Source: Nocardia albiluteola (GTDB taxonomy: Bacteria > Actinomycetota > Actinomycetes > Mycobacteriales > Mycobacteriaceae). Taken from it: DNA of 64,000 nucleotides. Of the stretch, positions 35,492-41,986 are shown piece after piece (positions within the stretch are counted from its first letter, which is position 1; every line of letters starts with the position of its first letter). The notes beneath the pieces were generated by a model. It was not told the DNA's origin, did not search any database, and saw only the letters and a list, made by a program, of their open reading frames with translations. Location of the stretch: positions 124,001 to 188,000 of the forward strand of contig NZ_JAHKNI010000004.1 in assembly GCF_018860155.1 (NCBI RefSeq). The letters run 5' to 3'. Position numbers and translations under genes: made by a program.

Positions 35492-36115
35492 CTATGGCAC
35501 CGAGCGCCAGGCGGCCATGCCCAGGGCGATCAGTCGCACCTGTCGCACGGTGCGTTCCACGACGTTCTGGCGGTCGCGGGGCAGCGCGGCCACGTAGTCG
35601 GCGATGTGCCCCGCAACCGTCGAGACGATGAGATCCGCGGCCAGCTCCAGATCCTCGGGCGACCAGCTGTCCAGCGCGCGCAGGCGGGACAGGTCGACGA
35701 CCAATTCCCTGGTGAGAAGCTGCATTTCGATCGAGATGGCGGTGCGCAGGACGGCCGACCCGCCGTACCGTTCACGAACCAGGAAGCCGTACAGCGCATC
35801 TCGCCCGGCGATCTGTGCGAAGACGAAGCGCACCGTCTCGGCGAGGCGGGCATCGGGGGCGCGCCGCAGATCCCGTAGGGCCAAACGCAATTGGCGCACG
35901 CCCTCGTCGACGAGTGTGGTGCCGAGCTCGTCCAGCGAGGCGAAGTGACGGTAGAACGCGGTGGGCACGATGCCCGCCGAGCGCGCGACCTCCCGCAGGC
36001 TCAGCGCGGCGAATCCGCGCTCCGCGGCCAGCTCGAGGGTGCCCTCCAGCAGCGCGTGGCGGGTGCGCTCCTTGCGCTCCCCCCGGGACTCTGTCTGTTC
36101 GCTGCGCTCGGTCAT
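35492..36115 (-). CDS. TetR regulator of the FabR/DesT type (unsaturated fatty acid sensor)
   Basis: 207 residues. HTH GTLELAAERGFAALSLREVARSAGIVPTAFYRHFASLDELGTTLVDEG matches the FabR/DesT signature (SLREVAREAGIVPxAFYRHF-DELG). DesT and FabR sense saturated/unsaturated acyl-CoA and repress desaturase genes. The N-terminus MTERSEQTESRGERKERTR resembles the short repeat tag seen at other starts here; ATG 36127 or 36139 are alternatives. Divergent from the ferredoxin-reductase/desaturase operon with a FabR-like palindrome between. Confidence 0.85.
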   Translation of the reverse strand: MTERSEQTESRGERKERTRHALLEGTLELAAERGFAALSLREVARSAGIVPTAFYRHFASLDELGTTLVDEGVRQLRLALRDLRRAPDARLAETVRFVFAQIAGRDALYGFLVRERYGGSAVLRTAISIEMQLLTRELVVDLSRLRALDSWSPEDLELAADLIVSTVAGHIADYVAALPRDRQNVVERTVRQVRLIALGMAAWRSVP

Positions 36116-36220
36116 CTCGGTGAGCATACATCCGTTCACGATGCGCCTGCTCCTCTCGGTGTCGCGTCGGTCACACGACCTGCTGGTTGAAATTCCGTGC
36201 CGTGTCGGAGCACACTTGGA

Positions 36221-36242
36221 TCAGTGTACAGATGTGCACTGA
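36221..36242. promoter_or_regulatory. FabR/DesT-like operator upstream of desaturase operon
   Basis: AGTGTACA-GA-TGTGCACT within 36221-36242, an 18-bp near-palindrome of the same layout as E. coli FabR and Pseudomonas DesT boxes (AGxGxACA-NN-TGTxCxCT). 37 bp before the reductase ATG and 105 bp from the TetR start, in the divergent promoter. The match to the known motif is from memory. Confidence 0.7.
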
Positions 36243-36279
36243 AATTCTACGAGCTACACCGGGTGGTGGGAGAAGAGTT

Positions 36280-37386
36280 ATGGCAGGACTGATCGATCTG
36301 GTTCAGACGCTGACCACACCGCATACCCTGGATCGCTATCTGGAACTCGTGCGCCCCACGCTGACCGTGCGCGACATGCGCGCGGAGATCGTCGAGGTGG
36401 ATCGGCGCACGCCCGGCTCGATCACCCTGACGCTGCGGCCGACCCGGCAGTGGCGAGGGCACCTCGCGGGACAGTATGTGCAGATCGGGGTGTTGATCGA
36501 CGGCGTCAAGCACACCCGGTGCTATTCGCCGATCGATCCGCAGGGCGCCACGCGGCGGCTGCGGCTGACGGTCAAGGCGCATCCGCACGGCCTGGTTTCG
36601 CGGTATCTGCACCGCCACGCCGCGCCCGGCATGGTGGTGGATCTGGCTCCCGCGGCGGGCGTGTTCACCCTGCCGCAGCGGCGCCCGGATGGGATCGTGC
36701 TGATCAGCGGCGGCAGCGGGATCACCCCGGTGCTGTCCATACTGCGCACCCTGGACGCGGAGAATCATCGCGGGCCGGTGGTGTTCCTGCACTACGCGCA
36801 CTCGCCCGAGGCGGTGCCCCATCGCGTGGAACTGGCGGAAATTGCCGAGCGGCACAACAACTTCCGGATCGCCCTGTGCTATCCGCGGCTGGGCCGGTCC
36901 GAACTGCTGGACGGCGCGCCCTGGAGTTGCGCGAAGAACCCGGTGGCGGGGCTGTTCGGCTACGACCAGCTCGAGCGCATCGCGCCGTGGTTCGCCACCG
37001 CCCAGACCTATGTGTGCGGTCCGGCGCCGCTGATGACGGCGGTCCGCACCGTCTACCAGGCTGAACAGCTCGACGACCGGCTGCACCGAGAGGAGTTCAC
37101 GCTCGCCGCGGCGCCGGTGGATCCGGGCGAGATCACCGGCGTCACCACCTTCTCCGCCAGCGCGACAACCGTGCCCAACGCCGGTGCCACCCTGCTCGAA
37201 CAGGCTGAATCCGCCGGCCTCACACCGGAATACGGCTGCCGGATGGGAATCTGCTTCTCCTGCACCTCGATCAAGCGCTCCGGCTGCACCCGCAACCTGC
37301 GCACCGGGGAGCTGGACAGCGATCCCGATCAGCCGATTCAGCTCTGCATCAACGCCGCCGTGGGCGACGTGGATATCGAAATCTGA
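36280..37386 (+). CDS. Ferredoxin reductase with C-terminal 2Fe-2S domain (desaturase electron donor, Rv3230c type)
   Basis: 368 residues from ATG 36280 (GGGAGAAGAG upstream). FAD-binding RCYSPID, NAD(P)H site ISGGSGITPVLSILR, C-terminal YVCGPAPLM, then plant-type 2Fe-2S domain with CRMGICFSCTSIK and QLCINA (C-x4-C-x2-C ... C). The matching mycobacterial protein supplies electrons to the stearoyl-CoA desaturase DesA3, the very gene that follows 11 bp downstream. Membrane-associated by partner rather than by its own segments. Confidence 0.9.
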   Translation: MAGLIDLVQTLTTPHTLDRYLELVRPTLTVRDMRAEIVEVDRRTPGSITLTLRPTRQWRGHLAGQYVQIGVLIDGVKHTRCYSPIDPQGATRRLRLTVKAHPHGLVSRYLHRHAAPGMVVDLAPAAGVFTLPQRRPDGIVLISGGSGITPVLSILRTLDAENHRGPVVFLHYAHSPEAVPHRVELAEIAERHNNFRIALCYPRLGRSELLDGAPWSCAKNPVAGLFGYDQLERIAPWFATAQTYVCGPAPLMTAVRTVYQAEQLDDRLHREEFTLAAAPVDPGEITGVTTFSASATTVPNAGATLLEQAESAGLTPEYGCRMGICFSCTSIKRSGCTRNLRTGELDSDPDQPIQLCINAAVGDVDIEI

Positions 37387-37397
37387 AGGGGAGAGCC

Positions 37398-38621
37398 GTG
37401 AGCGAGCGAAGCGAGGGAACTATGAACACAGCACCACAGGTTGCAGCGGAGCGAAGCGGAGCTGCGACCATACTGACCGAAACCCAGGACGGCCCGCTGG
37501 TTCTCAGTCCGCAGCAGGTCGAGGACATCGGCCGCGCGCTGGACGAGCTGCGCGACCGCATCACCGCCGACCTCGGCGAGCGTGACCGGGACTACATCTA
37601 CTCGATCATCAAGGCGCAGCGCGGTTTCGAGATCGCCGGGCGCGGGCTGATGTACCTGGGATTCCTGCCGCCGTTCTGGCTGGCCGGGGTGGCGGCGCTG
37701 AGCCTGTCCAAGATCCTGGACAACATGGAGATCGGCCACAACGTCATGCACGGCCAGTGGGACTGGATGCGGGAACCGGGCCTGAATTCGCGTGTCTTCG
37801 AATGGGATACGGTCTGCCCGGCCGATCAGTGGAAGCATTCGCACAACTACATGCACCACACATACACCAATATCCACGGCCGCGACCGCGACATCGGGTA
37901 CGGCATCCTGCGCATCGACGAGGGCCAGCGGTGGAATCCCTACTACCTGGGCAACCCGATCTACGCCGCCCTGCTGATGCTGCTGTTCGAATGGGGCGTG
38001 ATGCTGCACGATCTCGAGGCCGAGAACATCGTGCGGGGCAAGCGGTCCTGGTCCGAGGTCAAGCGGCTGCTGAAGGGGCAGTGGCGCAAGGCGGGCAGGC
38101 AGGTGCTCAAGGACTACGTGGTGTTCCCGCTGCTGTCCGGGCCGCTGTTCGTCTCCACGCTGGCCGGTAATGCCACCGCCAACCTGGTGCGCAACGTGTG
38201 GGCGTACTCGATCATCTTCTGCGGTCACTTCCCCTCGGGCGTACAGACGTTCACCGAGGAGGAGACCGCCGAGGAGACCCGGGGCGAATGGTATGTGCGT
38301 CAGATGCTCGGCTCGGCCAACATCACCGGCGGCAAGCTGTTCCACATCCTGTCCGGCAACCTCTCGCACCAGATCGAGCACCACCTGTTCCCGGACCTGC
38401 CCGCCAACCGGTATCCCGAGATGGCCCCGGAGGTCCGCGTCCTGTGCGAGAAGTACGGGTTGCCCTACAACACCGGCCCGCTGAGCAAGCAGATCGGTTC
38501 GGTCTGGCTCAAGCTGTTTCGCCTGGCGCTGCCGCCCGCGCTCGCCGGGAAGACGCCGCAGCCAGCTGTTATCGTGATGAGAAACAAGCCACAGCCGGAT
38601 CCGAGTGAAGCGGGCGTTTGA
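37398..38621 (+). CDS. Acyl-CoA desaturase (DesA3-like, membrane di-iron)
   Basis: 407 residues. Three histidine boxes: GHNVMHGQWDW, WKHSHNYMHHTYTN and HQIEHHLFPDLPAN; hydrophobic hairpins (RGLMYLGFLPPFWLAGVAAL, YYLGNPIYAALLMLLFEW). Introduces a cis double bond, probably delta-9, into stearoyl/palmitoyl-CoA, receiving electrons from the preceding reductase. GTG 37398 has GGGGAG in front and adds the repeat-like tag MSERSEGT; ATG 37422 (MNTAPQ), with GAGGG close by, is an equally plausible start. The stop overlaps the next ATG (TGATG). Confidence 0.95.
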   Translation: MSERSEGTMNTAPQVAAERSGAATILTETQDGPLVLSPQQVEDIGRALDELRDRITADLGERDRDYIYSIIKAQRGFEIAGRGLMYLGFLPPFWLAGVAALSLSKILDNMEIGHNVMHGQWDWMREPGLNSRVFEWDTVCPADQWKHSHNYMHHTYTNIHGRDRDIGYGILRIDEGQRWNPYYLGNPIYAALLMLLFEWGVMLHDLEAENIVRGKRSWSEVKRLLKGQWRKAGRQVLKDYVVFPLLSGPLFVSTLAGNATANLVRNVWAYSIIFCGHFPSGVQTFTEEETAEETRGEWYVRQMLGSANITGGKLFHILSGNLSHQIEHHLFPDLPANRYPEMAPEVRVLCEKYGLPYNTGPLSKQIGSVWLKLFRLALPPALAGKTPQPAVIVMRNKPQPDPSEAGV

Positions 38622-38941
38622 TGATCGGGAAATTCGAGAGCAACAAGGATCTGATCCAGGAGCTGACCTCCTCGGGGGCGCGGCACGTCGGCAACATCGC
38701 CTCGATCATCACGGGCACGGTCTCGGAGGTGACCCGGGAGATCGGTGACTGGATCACCGACGCGATCGAAATGCGGGAGGCCGCCGCGGCCGCGCAGCGC
38801 GACCGCGAGGCCGCGCACGGCGTCAACGCCGGGCGCGAGGAGCCCGACGTGCTGATCGACGAGCCCGCGCCCAGTGCACGGGTGTCCGCCGACCAGCCGT
38901 ACATCGATGCCAACGTCGAGATCGTCGACCCGGGGCGCTAG
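38621..38941 (+). CDS. Conserved-looking hypothetical protein, desaturase operon
   Basis: 106 residues. N-terminal helical part (MIGKFESNKDLIQELTSSGA, HVGNIASIITGTVSEVTREI, GDWITDAIEMREAAAAAQRD), then an acidic disordered tail. No membrane span or known domain. ATG 38621 shares its A with the desaturase stop (TGATG), so translation is coupled to the desaturase. A membrane-amphipathic or scaffolding role beside the di-iron enzyme is possible; unknown. Confidence 0.7.
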   Translation: MIGKFESNKDLIQELTSSGARHVGNIASIITGTVSEVTREIGDWITDAIEMREAAAAAQRDREAAHGVNAGREEPDVLIDEPAPSARVSADQPYIDANVEIVDPGR

Positions 38942-39513
38942 AACACCGGCAGCCGCCGCCGGTGTTCGGTCACGTCGGTGATCAGATCCTTGTAGCCGTC
39001 GGCCAGTTCGGCGAGCTGGACCCAGTGCAGGTGGGCCTGCGCGTCCACCCCGTGCGGGCCGCCGATACCGGCCCGGGTACGCGCGCCGGACTTGACGGCG
39101 GTGCACGGCAGGCCCAGGGCATCCTGTGCCGCAACCCATTTCGCCGCCATGCGGTCGATCACCGCGCCGAGGGTTTCGGTGTGCAGTGAGGCGCCGGAGC
39201 GGTGCGCGATATTGTCGGCCACCCAGATGTCTATGCCCGCAACTTGTTTCGCGCGTTCGGCGTCGATGTCGTCGACCAGCTGGCTGTAGTGGGCCCGCTG
39301 ATCGCTGCCCGCGCCGGGGGCGTGCGCGGCCGCGAGCGCGAGATACCGGCGCTCGTGACAGCCGACCAATTCGTGGGCGGCATCCAGCACGGGACGATGT
39401 CGGCCGTGGGCCGGGCCTCGCCCGTCGACGGGTGCGCGGAAGGCCCGCAGCAGTTCCACCACCGACGGCAGCTCGTCGGATCCGATACGGCTACCGGCAT
39501 ATTCGGTCGCCAT
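38938..39513 (-). CDS. DUF4254 domain protein
   Basis: 191 residues, all-helical. Recognisable segments: LPSVVELLRAFRAPVDGRGP, AAHELVGCHERRYLALAA, DIDAERAKQVAGIDIWVADN, HTETLGAVIDRMAAKWVAAQ, HLHWVQLAELADGYKDLITD, the pattern of DUF4254, usually linked to glycan/sugar-related clusters in other phyla and common as a lone gene in actinobacteria. GGTGGGAG precedes ATG 39513. It overlaps the end of the desaturase-operon gene by 4 bp tail to tail. Function unknown. Confidence 0.75.
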   Translation of the reverse strand: MATEYAGSRIGSDELPSVVELLRAFRAPVDGRGPAHGRHRPVLDAAHELVGCHERRYLALAAAHAPGAGSDQRAHYSQLVDDIDAERAKQVAGIDIWVADNIAHRSGASLHTETLGAVIDRMAAKWVAAQDALGLPCTAVKSGARTRAGIGGPHGVDAQAHLHWVQLAELADGYKDLITDVTEHRRRLPVF

Positions 39514-39876
39514 AACACTCCCACCCTTGCTTCGGGATCGGACCGTGGTTGCGCCAGGGCCAGGGAGGTTGGGGGGGTGCGCTCCCCGGCACCGGCGCAG
39601 TCCCTGTTCCCGCACGCGGCAGCCCACCGCAAAAGGACACGGTGAGAACCGGGAAATCCGCGACGATGCGATGAGCAATGAGTCCAGGAAACGGGACTCT
39701 TTCAGGAAAGCGCGTCCAGATAGCCCGCGCAACAGGACGAACCCCTCATGGCCAAGCTGCCGAGTAATCGTTATAGACAGTTACGGCCGTGTCACGTGCT
39801 CGCGAAGATCGATGATCTATCGGGGGCGCGGCGAGATGGCTGCGCCACGCCCGAAAGTTCCGTAACCTGGTATTTC
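39514..39876. other. Intergenic region without a convincing gene
   Basis: 363 bp between divergent genes. Holds a small hairpin GAGTCC-aggaaacg-GGACTC near 39680 and AT-richer sequence (TAATCGTTATAGACAGTTACG, about 39764) that may be promoter DNA for the gene at 39877. Open frames here lack start signals and codon bias. Confidence 0.5.
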
Positions 39877-40197
39877 ATGTCCGCCTACGTGTCCTCCCCG
39901 GAGCTGACCTTCTCCTTCCTGTTCGCGCTGGAAGATCCGGAGCGAATCGCGGAGGTGGTGCGTGGCCTCATGGAGCGCCGCACGGTGTCGGTCTTCCGGC
40001 TCGCCCCGATGTCCGGGGCGGACGGTCCGCCGGAGCGGTACGTCGTGAATTGGGCGTCGATCCCGCAGATCTCGATCACCACCGCGGTTCCCGAAACTGA
40101 GGAGTTGCTGGAGCGGAGGCCGATGCTCGTCAATGCCTTTCTGAGCGAGGGCGGCGATATCAGTCTCTACTCCGCGGAAGGGAAAATGCGCCGGTAG
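39877..40197 (+). CDS. Hypothetical protein
   Basis: 106 residues from ATG 39877: MSAYVSSPELTFSFLFALED, then AEVVRGLMERRTVSVFRLAP and VPETEELLERRPMLVNAFLS. Looks like a compact alpha/beta protein with strands and helices but no motif I know; no signal peptide or membrane span. The upstream in-frame ATG 39748 would add a segment with poor codon use. Stands alone between a DUF4254 gene and the peptide gene. Confidence 0.6.
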   Translation: MSAYVSSPELTFSFLFALEDPERIAEVVRGLMERRTVSVFRLAPMSGADGPPERYVVNWASIPQISITTAVPETEELLERRPMLVNAFLSEGGDISLYSAEGKMRR

Positions 40198-40391
40198 GGG
40201 GCGGTATTGACGAGATCTGCATCGCCCGTTGTGCGCGACTCGTTACGGTGATCTTTAACATGAGACCTCTCAGTCCTTTGTCAGCTACGGATCAGTGAAC
40301 TCTCAGATCGGCCCAGCAGGGTGGTCCTGGTCGGTGGTCCAATACGGAGCACCGACGGTTCCACGCCCCTGACAAGAGAGGTTGATCTTTT

Positions 40392-40505
40392 ATGATCCCG
40401 GTCATCATCAACACTGGTTCGGCTGCGCTCAACGGCGTCCTCAGCACCGGCAGCGCTGCTTTCCACGGCCTGGCCAGCACCCTGTGGACCGGCTCCTTCG
40501 GCTAA
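40392..40505 (+). CDS. 37-residue Gly/Ser/Ala peptide (possible small membrane or channel peptide)
   Basis: ATG 40392 to TAA 40505, with AGAGAGG 11 nt upstream and a ~130-nt leader. The product has an internal duplication, TGSAALNGVLS / TGSAAFHGLAS, between MIPVIIN and TLWTGSFG; amphipathic, uncharged, no signal peptide. Codons are those of strongly expressed genes (ATC, GTC, GGC, ACC), and a clean hairpin terminator follows 30 bp on, which argues for a real short transcript. Small channel peptides (PorA/PorH) are known in mycolate bacteria, but no homology is claimed. Confidence 0.55.
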   Translation: MIPVIINTGSAALNGVLSTGSAAFHGLASTLWTGSFG

Positions 40506-40534
40506 ATCGCAGCTGACGCGAGTGCACGCTCGCA

Positions 40535-40567
40535 TACCGCCCCGGCGTCCCGCGGACTCCGGGGCGG
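40535..40567. terminator. Hairpin terminator between peptide gene and conservon
   Basis: Perfect 10-bp stem ACCGCCCCGG (40535-40544) / CCGGGGCGGT (40558-40567), 30 bp after the peptide stop and 31 bp after the leftward GTPase stop, so it can serve both convergent transcripts. Confidence 0.7.
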
Positions 40568-40597
40568 TGTCGTGTCCCGCGCCGGGACGTGGGCGGA

Positions 40598-41209
40598 TCA
40601 GCTCGCGCGGGCCAGACGCTGGACCAGCACCTGTTCCAGCAGCGCCACCAGTACCTGCTTCACCGACTCGCGGCTGCGGGCATCGCATTCGACCATATGG
40701 ATGGATTCATCGACGCGCAGCGCCTCGCGCACCTCGTCCAGATCGAAGCGGTCGCCACCGTCGAATCGGTTGACCGCCACCACGAACGGGGTGCCGTTGC
40801 GCTCGAAGAAGTCCAGGACCGGATAGCAATCCTCGATCCGTCCGGTATCGATCAGGATCACCCCGCCCAGGGCGCCGTCGAGCAGGTCGTCCCACAGGAA
40901 TTCGAACCGCTCCTGGCCCGGCGTGCCGAACATGTACAGCACCAGCGAACGGTCCAGGGTGATCCGGCCGAAGTCCATCGCCACGGTGGTGGTCGTCTTG
41001 CCCGTGTACTGCTCCGGATCCACCCCCGTCGACACCTCGGTCATCGCGGCCTCGGTGGACAGCGGTTCGATCTCGGAGATGGCGCCGATGAAGGTGGTCT
41101 TGCCGACGCCGAAGCCGCCGCTCACCACGATCTTGACCGAGACGGCGGCCTGTTCCGGTGGGGCCGGGGTGGGTTCCGGTGTAGCTGAAGTCTCAGAGTG
41201 CCCGAACAA
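40598..41209 (-). CDS. Conservon GTPase (CvnD-like small ATP/GTP-binding protein)
   Basis: ~203 residues. Ras-like GTPase: P-loop VVSGGFGVGKTTFIGAISEI, switch region with TTTTVAMDFGRI, FGTPGQERFEF, and base-recognition VAVNRFDGG. Last gene of a kinase-roadblock-DUF742-GTPase cassette (conservon), which in Streptomyces forms a membrane signalling complex resembling eukaryotic GPCR-linked G proteins. TTG 41209 overlaps the DUF742 gene as is usual in conservons; an ATG at 41248 lies in frame further in. Confidence 0.9.
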   Translation of the reverse strand: MFGHSETSATPEPTPAPPEQAAVSVKIVVSGGFGVGKTTFIGAISEIEPLSTEAAMTEVSTGVDPEQYTGKTTTTVAMDFGRITLDRSLVLYMFGTPGQERFEFLWDDLLDGALGGVILIDTGRIEDCYPVLDFFERNGTPFVVAVNRFDGGDRFDLDEVREALRVDESIHMVECDARSRESVKQVLVALLEQVLVQRLARAS

Positions 41210-41561
41210 GATCCCTGATCCTCTCGATGGCTGCGGTGGATAGATCATCGGCCGACGCCGCCTCCGCGTGACCGGCGAGCATCAGATCGCTGACCACGAT
41301 CCGAGCCACGCCGATCGGAACACGCAGTGTGGCAGCGATTTCGGCGATGGAATGGGGGTGTCGGCACAGCAGCGCCACGGTCCGTTGCTCGAACCGCAGC
41401 GATGCCGAGGGTGCGGTGTGGGTTGTGCGGATGAGGGTTTCGACGCGCAGCCCGTCGACCAGCGGGGTGGTTCGCCCGGCCGTCATGAGGAACGGCCGGA
41501 CCACGGGGCCGGTATCTCCGTGCTCCGCATCCGCGGTGTCGCCAGGCTGGCGGTCGATCAT
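41193..41561 (-). CDS. Conservon DUF742 protein (CvnC-like)
   Basis: 122 residues: VVRPFLMTAGRTTPLVDGLRVETLIRT, FEQRTVALLCRHPHSIAEIAATLRVPIGVARIVVSDLMLAG with a winged-helix-like core, and the C-terminal IERIRDLVRAL. DUF742 proteins always sit between roadblock and GTPase genes in conservons. Overlaps both neighbours by 4 and about 17 nt. Confidence 0.9.
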   Translation of the reverse strand: MIDRQPGDTADAEHGDTGPVVRPFLMTAGRTTPLVDGLRVETLIRTTHTAPSASLRFEQRTVALLCRHPHSIAEIAATLRVPIGVARIVVSDLMLAGHAEAASADDLSTAAIERIRDLVRAL

Positions 41562-41986
41562 CCGCGCAGCGACTGTCGTAATTCGGCGATCAGTGCCGGG
41601 GTCAGGATCGCGCCGGCCCGATCGGCGAGGATGGCCATCTGATATCCGACCAGGCCCACATCGCTGTCATTGTCGGCGATGACGCCGATGCAACTGCCGT
41701 CGGAGATCGCCGACACCAGCAGGAAACCCCGCCGCATCTCGATCATGATCAGCTTCAGGCCATCGAAATCGTAACTGCGCGCGGCGCTTCGGGCCAGGCT
41801 CACCAGTCCGGAGACCATCGCGGCGAGGCGGTCCGCGCCGGCCCGGTCCAGCCCCTCCGACATCGCCATCAGCAGCCCGTCCGAGGACACCGCGACGGTA
41901 TCCCGGACACCGTCGGTGGAGCGCACGAAATCGGTGAGCAGCCAGTTGAAGGTGTGTGAACCGGATTCCGGCAGTTGAGTGGTCAC
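41558..41986 (-). CDS. Conservon roadblock/LC7 protein (CvnB-like)
   Basis: 142 residues: FNWLLTDFVRSTDGVRDTVAVSSDGLLMAMSEGLDRAGADRLAAMVSGL, then FDGLKLIMIEMRRGFLLVSAISDG and VGLVGYQMAILADRAG. Standard roadblock fold, acting as GTPase regulator (MglB-like GAP) in the conservon. ATG 41986 overlaps the kinase stop (41983-41985). Confidence 0.92.
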   Translation of the reverse strand: MTTQLPESGSHTFNWLLTDFVRSTDGVRDTVAVSSDGLLMAMSEGLDRAGADRLAAMVSGLVSLARSAARSYDFDGLKLIMIEMRRGFLLVSAISDGSCIGVIADNDSDVGLVGYQMAILADRAGAILTPALIAELRQSLRG

